64,000 nt of DNA, taken from positions 2,885,634-2,949,633 of the forward strand of contig NW_004450478.1 in assembly GCF_000321225.1 (NCBI RefSeq), read 5' to 3'. A model generated the notes under the pieces. It did not search any database, was not told the origin of the DNA, and saw only the letters and a list, made by a program, of their open reading frames with translations. Each line of letters begins with the position of its first letter. Position 1 is the first letter of the stretch. The position numbers and the translations under genes are program-made. Below are positions 33,421 through 44,945 of this stretch, piece after piece. This stretch comes from Odobenus rosmarus divergens (Eukaryota; Chordata; Mammalia; Carnivora; Odobenidae).

Positions 33421-33608
33421 GAAGGGGCGCCTGGGTGGCTCAGTCGTTAAGCGTCTGCCTTCGGCTCGGGTCATTATCCCAGGGTCCTGGGATCGAGCCC
33501 CGCATCAGGCTCTCTGCTCGGCGGGAAGCCTGCTTCTCCCTCTCTCACTCCCCCTCTCGCTGTGTGTCTGTCAAATAAATAAAATCTTTAAAAATATATA
33601 TATATATA
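33421..33608 (+). mobile_element. CAN SINE with (TA)n in the tail
   Basis: Young-type copy (ggggcgcctgggtggctcag .. gtctgtcaaataaataaaat). The tail has turned into a (TA)n microsatellite at about 33594-33609. Duplication ttaaaatgtaag at 33409-33420 and 33609-33620. Confidence 0.96.
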
Positions 33609-33620
33609 TTAAAATGTAAG

Positions 33621-34527
33621 TCTTAAAAAAAAAACTTCTGCAGAGACTTTACAACATAGGTACAATAAAACTGTTTCAGTATGTTACTCCTGAAACTCAT
33701 TAAATTATCATCGTACACATCATGTATGCTTTCCTTAGTCAAAGTGTTAAAAGAGTACCTGCAAAGCTCACCCACTAGAGATGTACTCCTAAACTAACCC
33801 AAAATGCTAATTTGCTTCTAGAAAGAAGTGTGCTCAAGGTCCCATATAATGCTCAAGAATAAACTTCAAATGATTATGCTTTGACCTCACATCTCGAGAA
33901 ACTGACTTCACAAAGCTGTACCCCAGCAAAGTTCCTCTACAATTTTTAACAAAAGATCAAAACATTAACCCTCATTTAGAAGTCAGGTAAAATATGTTAT
34001 TCTAGAAGTTATTCCCTGGCTGCGGCATAAGCAAGGAACGCTCTAGGCAGGTCAGGCCATGGAGCAATGCAACAGAAATAGACCTCAAAGGGGGGAAAAA
34101 ACAAAAAAAAAAACCTGCCATGGCTAATAATGAAAAACAAAAATTCATAGTATATTCCAGAGCATCATTAACCTTGACAAGGCAAATGCAGAATAAACTC
34201 ACCAGTTCCTGCATGATTATAAAACTACATCAATTACCACCTCTAACCTACCAGTCACTGATAGCAAAGTTTCCTTTCAACTCTCAGACAGCAGCTCTAA
34301 TTGCAATCATTCTGCTTGGAATTAACCTAGTTATTGTTAGAAGATGAATTCTACTGTCTCAAAATGAAGTTCTACTTCCTAAATTTTTAAATTTTATTTA
34401 GCTTTTAAAGAAATTTTTTTTCAAGGAGTGTGCTCCAAACTATTCAATCCTTTTCTGTAGAGAAACACCTGATGCTCATCTCACAGTGAGGTCCTAATTG
34501 CACAATGCTCTTCTATTTCAGGGAAGG
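33621..34527. other. Unassigned AT-rich stretch
   Basis: No repeat or gene recognised. Frames of 70-75 codons on both strands overlap each other and have no known domain. Confidence 0.4.
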
Positions 34528-34553
34528 AAAAAAAAAAAAAAAAAAAAAAAAAA
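34528..34553. repeat. A26 tract
   Basis: Pure A run directly left of a MIR fragment. No retroposon body is recognisable upstream. Confidence 0.85.
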
Positions 34554-34555
34554 GC

Positions 34556-34640
34556 TTCCCTTGCCTCAGTTTCCCCCACTGTAAAATGGGTAGACTAGAA
34601 CCTAACTCCTAAGCTTGAAGTATTAAGTGACAATGATGTA
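34556..34640 (+). repeat. MIR fragment
   Basis: ccttgcctcagtttccccca followed by ctgtaaaatgggtagac and aacctaactcctaagc fits the MIR 3' half (cctcagtttcctcatctgta aaatgggg). Confidence 0.65.
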
Positions 34641-34811
34641 CCTTGTTTAAACACCATCTTAGCATATAAATGATTAATAGATTAGGATACATCCATGAAG
34701 TCTCAATACTGGTAATGAAAAAGGAAACCAATCAGGTTATAAAGTTTTAAGTTATGAATATAGTCTCTCTCTCCCACTCCCCTAGATAGCTTTCCTCTAA
34801 GAGTCTCAAGT

Positions 34812-34930
34812 AAACAGTGCTTCTGATTCTGAGATATGCATACAAATCCCCCTGGAGATCCTCTTGAAATGCAGAGTCTAATTTAATTGGCTTGGGGTGG
34901 GCCTAGAGATTCTGATTTTCTAAAGGTAAC
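34812..34930. mobile_element. MER5A-like fragment
   Basis: atacaaatccccctggagat, cctcttgaaatgcagagtct, ttggcttggggtgggcctag and agattctgattttctaa match the middle of MER5A in order. Confidence 0.7.
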
Positions 34931-35474
34931 TGTCCTATCTGTCCACCATCTGAGTAGCGGGGTCTTCTAACTATGGATGGAGATCAGCTGCAATTCAAAA
35001 AGTTATTTTTCATTGCAAGATACGGACTCCATTGAATGTTCACTCAGGAATTTTAACAAAACAGAACCTGGGACAGACCTAACCTTTGGAGCTGGGTCTC
35101 TGAAGAAGTCTCTTGCCCACCCTGCACCAGGTTCTGTCCTTTTTCCTACCCAGGTCCCTCACCATCTACTCTGGTAGGTGAATAGCCTATCGCTGGAAGA
35201 GTAGAGGTGGTTCAGGGTTTTCAAAAAAAAGCACTCGGGGGTTCTGCTGTACCTCCCCCCACCTCACAGAGCTCTAATTCCACACCTGATCTTCCCAAAC
35301 ACTGACTTGCACAGGCACAAGGCACTGGCTTGCAACTGCCCAGTCTCAACCTTCAAGTACCTTCTTGTACTTCTAGGTCTTCAGCTTACTGAGTTACCCT
35401 AACAGTCATTTAACAAAAATTAGGAATCAGTAATAATACAGGTAATGGGGGGAAAAAACCCATTTTCTTTTAAT

Positions 35475-35680
35475 GTATCATTCTCACAGAAATCACCCAA
35501 GATAAATATTTTTACCATCCCTAGTTCATCGACAAGATGAGAAACAGGGAAGTCAAGAAATTTGTGCAAGGTCATGTAGCTAAGGGAGTATTTATAACAT
35601 CTAGTGATAGTGTTCATGCTCTTAACTGCACCTTGAAAAGACTTCTGCACAAGCACTGAATTTGAACTACTAGGCAATGT
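35475..35680 (-). repeat. MIR fragment, antisense
   Basis: tgtatcattctcacagaaat, tttttaccatccctagttca, tgagaaacagggaagtcaag, aaggtcatgtagctaaggga and tgttcatgctcttaac follow the inverted MIR sequence, an unusually long copy of about 200 bp. Confidence 0.7.
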
Positions 35681-35814
35681 CAGTTTTCTCAGTGCTTTGC
35701 CAGCCAGAAGATAAACTTCTAGAATTCTGCCACTCTGATCAGAAGAAATGAGCTCTCGTTCTTTTAACTAACAATTGCTTTTACACTTTCCTATGTTTAA
35801 GGGCCACTTGCACT

Positions 35815-36200
35815 TACTCTCTTATCCTTTTTTCTTTTAGGTTATTACTTTCATTTTTTAGTAGCTCCTTACAAATCAAGGTTAGTCCTTATTCTGTGCA
35901 ACATGTAGTGAAGATTTCCAGTTTGTCTGATTATTTCAACCTTGCTTCTAATCTTCAGCAAATGTACTGTCTTAACTGCCTCTGGATTTGAATCTTGTAT
36001 AGGAATGTTTTCTCCACTAAGTGCTTGTACAATTTCATTTTCTGTATTTGGAATTTATTCTGAATCTGAAATTTTGCTCCTCACATGATGCACAGGAACA
36101 ATCTAATTTTACCTTTTTCCATAAGTCATCCAGTTTTTTCAACATTATTAATAAATCCATTTCTTCCTCACCAACAGGATATGCCCTCCTTTTCATATAC
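35815..36200 (-). mobile_element. Old L1 fragment, antisense
   Basis: The run gctccttacaaatcaaggtt, tttccagtttgtctgattat, ttgtacaatttcattttctg, ttggaatttattctgaatct, tttttccataagtcatccag and ttttcatatactaagttttg matches an inverted L1M region in order. Strongly diverged and without frame. Confidence 0.65.
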
Positions 36201-36374
36201 TAAGTTTTGTGACCAATGAAATATAGACATCATCCAATAGCAAACAATGCAGGTGCCCTTCAATTGTTGATTGAAAAGTTCAAAGTAGAAAAAAAGCAAG
36301 AATAGACAGAAAAAGTATAGTAATTGGGTGGAGGGGAGGATTATCCCACCTTAGTATTAATTATCAATTCTCTA

Positions 36375-36800
36375 GAATTAAAAATTCTCACAAATTGGCC
36401 AATATTTATACTTAATCCAGAAATCCCATCTCTAGTGTATTCCAAAATATACTCACAAATACAAAATTACAAAATAACCACAGCACAAAAATCGTGTCAT
36501 TACTATGATTTATCCATGCAATGCAATGATAGCGCTCTAAGAGACCAGTCTACATAGAGTGATCACCATAGAGTGACCAAGGAAAACTATTAAATGAAAA
36601 AGCATGATAGACAATCTTTCAATAGGATTCTTTGTGAGTGGGAACAGCAAGGGAGCAAAGTTAAAATGGATATAAAATGTATTTCCAAAGCAATAGGAGA
36701 ACAACAACAACAAACAAAAAACACTGACGTGGTTATCTAGGGAAAGAGGGAGGGGATGTCACTGAAAGCAAGATTTTGTGAATATACCTTACCCTATAGT
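36375..36800 (+). mobile_element. Old L1 3' UTR fragment, sense (L1ME-type)
   Basis: ccagaaatcccatctctagt, atactcacaaatacaaaatt, atccatgcaatgcaatgata, attaaatgaaaaagcatgat and acgtggttatctagggaaag are in the order of an L1ME 3' UTR. With the antisense block to its left it may be one twin-primed copy, but decay is too great to say. Confidence 0.55.
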
Positions 36801-36849
36801 TTTAGTTTTGGAAACAAAGTTTTGTGTTTTTGAATTCATTAACTTATTT

Positions 36850-37205
36850 TCAGTTAAAATTTTTTACTGAGATAACTGTAGGATCACACACAGTTGAAAT
36901 AAAGAGGTCCAATGTCTGGTTTGTCCCATGGTAATAATTTGCAAAACTAAAGTATAATATTGAAGTCAGTATGTTGACATTGACACAATCCATCTACCTT
37001 AAATTTCTCTAGCCTTGCGTTCCTTGTATATGCACATTAGGTTATAAATGATTTCGTCACCAGTGATGGTTCCTGTAATTCAACACCATCGATAGAAAAC
37101 AGTAAGGATTATTCATACTGCCCATTTAGAACATCACCCCAACTGGTCCCTAACCCCTGGTGAAAACTAATCTTTGATTTCCAGAATTCTGTCAAAAAGT
37201 GTTGT
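36850..37205 (-). mobile_element. Old L1 3' UTR fragment, antisense (L1MB/MC-type)
   Basis: gagataactgtaggatcaca, gcaaaactaaagtataatat, gttgacattgacacaatcca and cctaacccctggtgaaaact are phrases of the inverted 3' UTR. Confidence 0.6.
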
Positions 37206-37221
37206 AAAGTACACTTTTGCT

Positions 37222-38265
37222 TCTGGGAAGACTGAGTAGATGTACTTTTCCCTATTCCGCCCATTAAGCAGAACTAAAAATCTTGGGTCTCACATATAAA
37301 ATAAGGACCAGGGGCGCCTGGGTGGCTCAGTTAAGCGTCTGCCTTCGGCTCAGGTCATGATCCCAGAGTCCCAGAATCAAGCCCCTCGTCAGGCTCCCTA
37401 CTCGGTGGGGAGCCTGTTTCTCCCTCTCCCACTCCCCCTGCTTGTGTTCCCTCTCTCGCTGTGTTTCTGTCAAATAAATAAAATTTTTAATAAAAAATAA
37501 ATTCAGTGCATGAATTCAATGACAGAATGGAGGGAACAGAGGAAAGAATCCGTGAACTAGAAATCAGAACAGGATATGTCCTATCTGAACAACAAAGAGA
37601 AAATAAACTGAAGAAAATGAACAGAGCCTTGGCCAACTATGGGATTATAATTAACTTTTGTGTCATTGGAATCACAGCAGAGGAGAAACAAGGTGGAGTG
37701 TGAGAAAGTAGTGAATGGTGGCTGAAAACTCTGTTTTCTGGGAGACATAAACCTACAGATTCAAGCAGCTCAGGAAACTCCAAACACAATAACCCCAAAG
37801 AAATCTATGAGAGGACACATAATTGAACTTCTGAAATATTTAAAAAAAAAAAAATCTTTTAAGCAGCTGAGAAATATGACACACTTTATAGAAAATTTCT
37901 CATTGGAAATCCTGGAGACCAGAAGTAGCACAATGTTCTGCAAGAGGTGGAAGAAACGGTCAACCTACAATCCTATATCCAACAAAAATATCAAGAAATA
38001 GAAGGGAAATCCAGACTTTCTCTGATAAAGAAAAACTAGAACTTTTCACAATCAAACCTACTTTAAAACAACAGCTGAAGTGTTTTCTAAGCAGAAAAAG
38101 AGACCAAAAGAAAGTATCCTGGAACATCAGGAAGGCAGAACAGAATAAGCCAAAATACAGGTAAATAGATAAAGCTTTCCTCCTCTCAGAGTTCTAAATT
38201 ACGTTTGATGGTTGAAGCAAAACTTATTGTTTCAGTACCACTCCAATAGTATGTATAAAAATTAT
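37222..38265 (+). mobile_element. HAL1/L1M-type LINE, ORF1 part, sense
   Basis: A possible 5' start (gcttctgggaagactgagta) lies left of a SINE at 37311-37498. From 37500 the sequence follows the HAL1/L1M ORF1: aatggagggaacagaggaaa, ctgaacaacaaagagaaaat, ggagacataaacctacagat, tggaaatcctggagaccaga, aatcctatatccaacaaaaa, then tttgatggttgaagcaaaac. ORF1 codes for an RNA-binding coiled-coil chaperone; here only a 65-codon piece stays open (37506-37703). The element continues after an inserted L1 at about 40195. Confidence 0.75.
37311..37498 (+). mobile_element. CAN SINE near the start of the HAL1-type LINE
   Basis: ggggcgcctgggtggctcag runs directly into ttaagcgtctgccttcggct, lacking the usual tcg/tca spacer. 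Tail aataaataaaatttttaata. Flanks aaataaggaccag and aaataaattcag look like a decayed duplication. Confidence 0.95.
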
Positions 38266-38269
38266 TTCA

Positions 38270-40190
38270 TCCATTTTGTTTTTCAGTATAGTTGACATAC
38301 AGTGTTACACTGGTTTCTGATGTATGATGATTCAACTTCTCTATTATGCTATATTCATCACAAGTGTAGCTACCATCTGTCACCATACAATGCTATTACA
38401 GTATCATTGACTATATTCCCTACTCTGTGCACCTTTTATTCCCATGACTTATTCATTCCATAACTGGAAGACTCTCTTCCACTCCCCTTCACCCATTAGC
38501 CCCTATCCCCACCCCCTTCCTTCAGGCAACCGTCAGTTTGTTCTGGATTTATGGGCCTCATTCTTTTTATTTATTCTTTTGTTGTTGCTTTCTTTTAAAT
38601 TGCACATGAGTAAAATCATGTGTTATGTGTCTTTCTCAGTCTGACTTATTTAACAGAATACCCTCTAGGGCCATCCATGTTGTCACAAATGACAAGAGCT
38701 CATCTTTTTTATGTCTAATACGTTTACATAGAAAATCGAAAACCTCCACTGAAAACAGAGAATAAATGGATTCAGTAAAGTTGCAGGATACAAAATTAAT
38801 ACCCAGAAATCAGTAGCATTTCTATACACTAGTAACAAAAGAAATTAAGGAAACAATTCCATTTAGAATGGTACCAAAAAGAGTAAGATACCTGGGAATT
38901 AATGTAACAAGGAGGTGAAAGACCTGTACCCTAAAAACTATAAAAACACTGATGAAAGAATCTGAAGATTCTAAGAATCTATTCCATGGTCATGGATTGG
39001 AATATTGTTAAAATATCCATGTTACCCAAAGCAATCTATAGATTTAATGCAATCCTTCTCAAAGTATCAACAGCATTTTTCCACAGAACTATAATACTAA
39101 AATTTGTATGGAACCACAAAAGACCATGAACAGCCAAAGCAATCCTGAGAAAGAACAAATCTGAAATTATCAATTCCAGATTTCATAACCTACCACAAAG
39201 CTGTAGAAGTCAAAATAGCCTGGATCTGGCACAAAACAGACACAAATCCGTGCTTATATGGTCAATTAATCTATGACAAAGGAGGCAAGATTAAACAACT
39301 GGGAAAGGTCTCTTCAATAAATGGTTCTGGGAGAACTGGACAGCTACATGTAGAAAATGACACTGGACTACTTTCTAATAACCTACACAAAGATAAACTC
39401 AAAAAGGATTAAAGACCGAAAGGTCAGACACAAAACCACTAACCTAGAAAACACAAGCAGTAACCTCTGACATCAGCCACAGCAACATTTTCCTAGACAG
39501 GTCTCCTAAGGTGAGGGAAACAAAAGTGAAAAACTATCAGGACTACATCCAAATAAAAAGCTTTTGTACAACAAAGTAAACCATCAACATCACAAAATGG
39601 CAACTTACTGAATGGGAGAAGATATTTGTACAGGATATATTTTGAAAGGAGTTAATATCCAAAATATATGAAGAACTTACATAACACTGAAAAACAATCC
39701 AATTAAACAGGTAGTGAACCTGAATAGACGTTTTTTCCAAAGACAACACACAGATGGCCAATAGACACAGGGAAGGATACTTACTCAACATCATTCACCA
39801 GGGAAATGCAAATCAAAACGACAATGAGCTCATCTCACACCTGTCTGAATGGCTAAAATGAAAAGAGTAATAGCAAGCAGTCACAAGGATGTGAAGCGGG
39901 GGGGAAAAAAGGAACACTTGTACACTGTTGATGGAAATGTAAACTGGTGCAACCACTGTGGTAAACAGTATGGAGATTCTTCAAAAAATTAAAGACAGAA
40001 ATACCCTATAATCCAGTAATTCCATTACTGGGTATTTATCTGAAGAACACAAAAACACTAATTCAAAAATATACGTGTACCCCTATGTTTATTGCACCAC
40101 TGTCTGCAATAGCCAACATATGGAAGCAACCTAAGTGTCCACTGACAGATAAGATGTGGGGTGTACACACACACACCCACACACACACAG
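38270..40190 (-). mobile_element. L1 with twin-priming 5' inversion, inserted in older LINE
   Basis: 38270-38718 is the L1 3' UTR in antisense (tatagttgacatacagtgtt .. agggccatccatgttgtcac). 38722-40165 is ORF2 in sense, from the reverse-transcriptase C-terminal part (tcagtaaagttgcaggatac) to near its stop (agtgtccactgacagataag). In L1 order the sense piece ends where the antisense piece begins, as expected when a minus-strand insertion inverts its 5' half. No long frame survives. A short (AC)n run at 40168-40192 marks the right edge. Confidence 0.75.
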
Positions 40191-40192
40191 GA
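40168..40192. repeat. (AC)n microsatellite
   Basis: Imperfect acacacacacacccacacaca run at the right edge of the inverted L1. It corresponds to the place where L1 normally has a (TA)n-rich stretch. Confidence 0.85.
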
Positions 40193-40194
40193 AT

Positions 40195-41965
40195 ATAGGA
40201 AATACTTAAAACACTATAAAAATGAGAGTCTAAATTTCAATAAGACTAGTAAAAAGGAGATTGTCACAAGTTATGTATATTTAGGTAATACCCAGAGCTA
40301 CCTCTTAGAACGCTATCAAGACTTACTTATACGTAGATATATTAAAGTAATCCATATGCAGGCCAGACCAAGAGGGAAGTGAAAATGAGGAAACAAAATG
40401 AAATGGCAGATTTATACCCTAAAATAGAAATGGTTATATTAAATACAAATAATTTAAACATACCAATTAAAGACAGATACACTACGTTAAAAACCATGAC
40501 CCAACTATATACTGCTTACAACTCACTCACTTCAAATAGGACACAGACAGTTGAAAGTAAATATAAAGATATTATGCAAACACTGTTGAAAGGAAATTAG
40601 GAATCTCATAAAACAGACTTCAGAGCAAAGAAAATTAGTAGACAGATATTACATAAGTCAATTCACCAAGATGACATCCCTAACCTAAATGTGTATGCAC
40701 CAAAGACACAAGGCTGCAAGATATGTAAAGCAAAACTCATAAAACTGCAAATATCCTCATCTACAATTAGTTAGAAACTTCAACACTTCAAATTACTAGA
40801 AAAGACCATCAGCAATGACATAGAATTCAACACCTTCAACTAAAAGAATCTAATGTTAACACTCTGCCCAGAATACATTCAAATGCCATGAAAGCATATA
40901 TCAAAATATACCATATTCTAGGCCACAAACTTAAAAAAAAATGTAACTGATACACTATGTTTACCTGACTACAATGGGACCAAACTAGAAATCAGTAACA
41001 GAGACAACAGGAAAATTTCCAAACATCTGAAAACTAAGCAATACACTTCTAAATAATCAATGGGTCAAAGAGGGTCTCAAGAGAATTTTTGAGAAACATT
41101 GAGTAAACATGTATTATGATGTATCTAGATTTGTAAAACAATCTAAGCTCTCAGATCAAGAACCTAGAAAAAGAACAAAATAAACCCAATTTAAGCGGGG
41201 GGGGGCGGCAGATCAATGGAGAAAAAGCTAGTTCTTGGGGCAAAAATAAGTCTGTTAAACTTCTAAAAATAGCCATAAAGAAAAAGACATTACCATTATC
41301 AGGAACGAAATACAACACTATAGATCCTGCAGCCATTAAAAATATGAGTGAATGGGGCGCCTGGGTGGCTCAGTCGTTAAGCATCTGCCTTCGGCTCAGG
41401 TCATGATCCTAGGGTCCTGGGATCGAGTCCCACATCGGGCTCCCTGCTCAGCGGGAAGCCTGCTTCTCCCTCTCTCACTCCCCCTGTTTGTGTTCCCTCT
41501 CTCCCTGTCTGTCAAATAAATTTAAAAAATCTTAAAAAAAAATATGAGTCAATACTATGAACTCTATGCTCATAAATTTAACAGCTTACCAAAACAATGC
41601 GTCAATTCCTCAAAAAACAAACCTACTACAAGTCATTGAGGAGGAAACACATAATCTGAATAACCCTGTAATTTAGTTTGAATTTTTAATTTAAAACCAT
41701 ATAAAAAAAAAGTGTCCCAGCCTAGATGGTTTCACTGGAGAATTCTAGCTAATGTTTAAAGAATAACCACAGTTCTATACAATCTCTTCTAGAAAACAGT
41801 ATTTCCCCTTTTATAAACCTGTCATTACCCTGATACCAGGATTACACAGACCATGCAAAAAAAATTACCAGATGCAAAAGTCTTCAAAGTATTAAGGAAT
41901 ATAATTCAGCAATACAAAGAATTCTATACTATGATCAGGTGGAGTTTCTTTCAAGGAAATAAGCA
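40195..41965 (+). mobile_element. HAL1/L1M-type LINE continued: endonuclease to reverse transcriptase
   Basis: Resumes the element interrupted at 38265. Phrases in order: gtcacaagttatgtatattt, aaaatggcagatttatac, catgacccaactatatactg (endonuclease), gacttcagagcaaagaaaat, aatgtgtatgcaccaaagac, gaccaaactagaaatcagta, acttctaaataatcaatggg, ctatgctcataaatttaaca, then gatggtttcactggagaatt and tactatgatcaggtggagtt (reverse transcriptase). It has many stops. A SINE sits at 41354-41537. Confidence 0.75.
41354..41537 (+). mobile_element. CAN SINE inside LINE ORF2
   Basis: Young-type full copy, ggggcgcctgggtggctcag to tctgtcaaataaatttaaaa plus A tail. Duplication aaaaatatgagtgaat (41338-41353) and aaaaatatgagtcaat (41538-41553), one mismatch. 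Confidence 0.96.
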
Positions 41966-42242
41966 CTTTGACATTCAGTGGTGGCTGTGTTCAGCTTTCC
42001 CAAAACCTTTTTTGATTTGTCTAGTTGTTCTATCAATGGCCAGGAGTCATGTGTTTATGTCCAACTAAAATGTGGAGATCTGTTTCAGTTCTACCAATTT
42101 TTGCTTTATTGAGGCATTGTTTGGTATGTGCACATTTAAGAGTCCTGTCTTCGGACTCTTTTACATTAGGTAGTACACCCCTTTGCAACAATTTTCTTTG
42201 CTCTAAAGTCTAACTTATCAGATACTGACAGTCACTCCTACT

Positions 42243-42459
42243 GGGTTTGTTAGGATTTTATGAGAAAGCGCGAGCAAGCACACGCACCACCAACGCAAGC
42301 GAGCACTCATACACATGAGCAGGAAGAAGGGCAGAGGGAGAGGGAGAAGCCGACTCCCCACTGAGCAGGGAGCCCAAAGCAGAGCTCCATCCAAGAACCC
42401 TGAGAACACGACCTGAGCCCAAAGCAGACGCTTAATCAACTGAGCCACCCAGGTGCCCT
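42243..42459 (-). mobile_element. CAN SINE, antisense, decayed
   Basis: GA-rich body with extra sequence (gcgagcaagcacacgcacca), ccaagaaccctgagaacacg and head gagccacccaggtgccc. The flanks actcctact (42234-42242) and gctcctact (42460-42468) are the target duplication. Confidence 0.9.
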
Positions 42460-42591
42460 GCTCCTACTATTTATTAATGTTAGCAGGCTCTAATTTTTCT
42501 ATACCTTTACTTTCAACTTACCAATGGCATTGAATTTCAAGTTTCTTGTAAGCAGGATACAATCGGGGTATTTTTCCTTAATACGCCAATC

Positions 42592-42618
42592 GATATATAT
42601 ATAGAGAGAGAGAAAATA

Positions 42619-42649
<31 letters not shown>

Positions 42650-42653
42650 TTTT
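42592..42653. repeat. (TA)n/(GA)n microsatellite with T run
   Basis: cgatatatatatagagagag, then a long (TA)n tract and a T15 run, inside the antisense LINE. Confidence 0.92.
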
Positions 42654-42665
42654 AACCTAAGGTAA

Positions 42666-42881
42666 GGAACACCTGGGTGGCTTAGTTGGTTAAACCTCAG
42701 ACTCTTGATTTCTGCTCAGATCATCATCTCAGGGTCTTGAGGCCAGGGCAGCCACAGGGCCCCACAGCTGGCTCCACAATGGGCGTGGAGCCTGCTTGAG
42801 GTTCTCTTTCCCCATCTCCCTCTACCGCTCCTCCTACCCGCCCCCCATCTATCTACCTCTCAAAGAGGAGGAAAAAAAAAA
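42666..42881 (+). mobile_element. CAN SINE, older subfamily, diverged
   Basis: The head ggaacacctgggtggcttag leads to cctcagactcttgatttctg, an expanded B-box area (ggccagggcagccacagggc), tggagcctgcttgaggttct and an A10 tail. Old-type diagnostic sites. Confidence 0.88.
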
Positions 42882-43474
42882 GGTAATTGATATGTTAGCG
42901 CTCAAGTCTGTTATTTGTTCCTCTGGCTTTTATCCTGTTTCTCTTATCTTCCTTCAGGTTACTTGAACATTTTTAGAACTCCATCTTGATTTCTTTATTG
43001 TGTTAATGTATCTCTCCATATAGTTCTTTAAGGGGTGCTCTGAGAATTAGAACTTAAAGCAACTTCTGGATATCAGCATTTTATCACTTTCAGTGAAGTG
43101 TGGAAATCTTTCACTTAGATCCTTTTACCACCCCCACTTTTTTTTGTATTGTTTTGACTATTATATGGTGTTATAATTTGTGCCTATCAAGTATTGTTTA
43201 TGAAAGTCATGAGCAAAAAAGTTTAGTCTCTTGTCTATGCTCGTATTTATGTTCCATTGCTTTTTCCTTCCTGATGTACCAAGATTTTTTCTTGTTTTTC
43301 TGTTTGAAGGAATTTTGTCAATCTTTTAGCAGAAATCCATTTGGCACCAAGTTATTTGTTTTCCTTAAGGAAAATGTTTTTATTTCCTTTTTACTTAAGG
43401 GTAGCTCCACTGGATATAAAACCTGAAGTGGATAGTTAACTTTTAACACCTGAAGATATTCCAGGCTGCAAGTC

Positions 43475-44549
43475 AGGAAATGCTAGGTGTGGCTGGTCTT
43501 CTGTGGGGGGAACCCAAAACACCCTGACACAGTGCTGTTCCCCTCTAGCTCATCTTCCCATCACATTTTACAGTTCTCCTCCGGTTGTCTTTGATGCCAT
43601 TTTTTTTTGGAACTTAAGTGTATAAATGTTTTATTAAATACTTTTTGTAAAAAAAAAAAAAATCTGTTCATCTCCAAATCACCATTTTAAAAAGTCAAAC
43701 AAACAAACAAAAAAAACATGATGGTCCTACCCTGTCCTTCAGGAAGGAACAGGGCCATAATGATTGGAAGCTCACGGACCAAGGTCTGCCATGATAACGC
43801 CTAAGTATTCTTTTGTGGTCAAAAAGCACTGTTCTCCACTCTCTAATCCAACCAATTCTACCTACCATATTTTAAGGTGAAGTTTATACTACTTGCACCA
43901 ATTCTAATGTGTTCTACTTTCCTTCAAAAAAAGGGGGAAGCAGAGAATCCAAAAGGAAAACTTAGAAATTTCCTTCCCTCCACTTTGGAGAGATACTACA
44001 TCGATTTTGTTAAATGGTTTTTACAAGAAAAAACCTTTGTGAACAGCATTACAAGGTTGACCTCCCACACTCCTACCCTTGCAGCATGCAAAAGCCACAA
44101 TTTTTTCAATTACCCTGTGAAGGAAGATTAATGTTAAACTGGTAGATGGATTCAGCTTTCTTTTAGATGTGAAGAAGGCATAAGTTTTGTAGGAAAAGCT
44201 TAGAATATAGTTAAACTGGTATATCAATAGGATACTTCACTCTTAAGTAACCCTAAACCTTTATCTCCTACCATTTCATGTATTAAGTGTATTTTAGAAC
44301 TGCTTAAAAATATAACTTGAAGTTTAACCCTGCAGAAAAGATGCATTTTTAACAACTGTTTAAAAATCTTCAACAAAAATCTTATCAAAGACGGCTCTAA
44401 CATCTCAGAAGTTGACAGCAAGATTGTAACTCATTTAGGCCAAGCTCAGTCAAAACAGCACAAAGAGCAGCTCTACCTTTTCAAGTATTGTGACATGCAG
44501 TAAGACAAAAATCCTTGTGAATTCACAGAACGAGGCATACAACTATATA
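43475..44549. other. Unassigned; A14 run at about 43650
   Basis: aatgttttattaaatacttt followed by ttgtaaaaaaaaaaaaaa near 43625-43664 looks like an mRNA 3' end with tail, but nothing upstream is recognisable. Otherwise there is no feature. Confidence 0.35.
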
Positions 44550-44945
44550 TACAACTACCCATTATACTTCACAGCAGTGATCACAGGATAAAGTAGTACA
44601 GGAAGAAACTACTCTCCCCATTTCAAGGTGAGAATACTTTTTTTTTTTTAAAGATTTTATTTATTTGAGAGAGAGAGCACGAGAGGGAAGAGGGTCAGAA
44701 GGAGAAGCAGACTCCCTGCTGAGCAGGGAGCCCGATGTGGGACTCGATCCCGGGACTCCAGGATCATGACCTGAGCCGAAGGCAGTTGCTTAACCAACTA
44801 AGCCACCCAGGCGCCCTCAAGGTGAGAATACTTGAGACACAGAAAGGTTAGGTTACCCAAGATCACACAAGCAGTAAGAAGCAGAACCACCATGCAATTC
44901 GGTTTTCCTCCATAGTCCCTGCCATTAACCCAACACTATATTGCA
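44550..44945 (-). repeat. MIR, antisense, split by a SINE
   Basis: The left part to 44639 (cagcagtgatcacaggataa, gaaactactctccccatttc) and right part 44834-44945 (gagacacagaaaggttaggt, tacccaagatcacacaagca, gtaagaagcagaaccaccat) give one inverted MIR when the SINE is taken out. Confidence 0.65.
44640..44816 (-). mobile_element. CAN SINE, antisense, inside MIR
   Basis: T tract, aaagattttatttatttgag, GA body, cgatcccgggactccaggat and head gccacccaggcgccc. Perfect 17-bp duplication tcaaggtgagaatactt at 44623-44639 and 44817-44833. Confidence 0.97.

Larger units (their letters stand above)
41990..43470 (-). mobile_element. Second HAL1/L1M-type LINE, antisense, endonuclease to ORF1
   Basis: On the + strand: gatttgtctagttgttctat, accaatttttgctttattga, ttttctttgctctaaagtct, cctttactttcaacttacca (endonuclease, inverted), then gatatgttagcgctcaagtc, ggttacttgaacatttttag, tggatatcagcattttatca and ttcctgatgtaccaagattt, ending in inverted ORF1 (tccactggatataaaacctg). 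The 108-codon frame at 43100-43426 is only the wrong strand of this. It faces the previous LINE. Two SINEs interrupt it. Confidence 0.7.

Noticed and set aside
37506..37703. 65-codon coiled-coil-like gene
   Set aside because: It is a remnant of LINE ORF1 (charged coiled-coil part) with stops on both sides.
43100..43426. 108-codon Phe/Leu/Cys-rich open frame
   Set aside because: It lies on the antisense strand of an old LINE ORF1 region; the apparent membrane-like content is a by-product of T-rich reverse-complemented LINE sequence.
43625..43664. Processed pseudogene 3' end before the A14 run
   Set aside because: There is no clear AATAAA signal, no target duplication found, and the body matches nothing I recognise.
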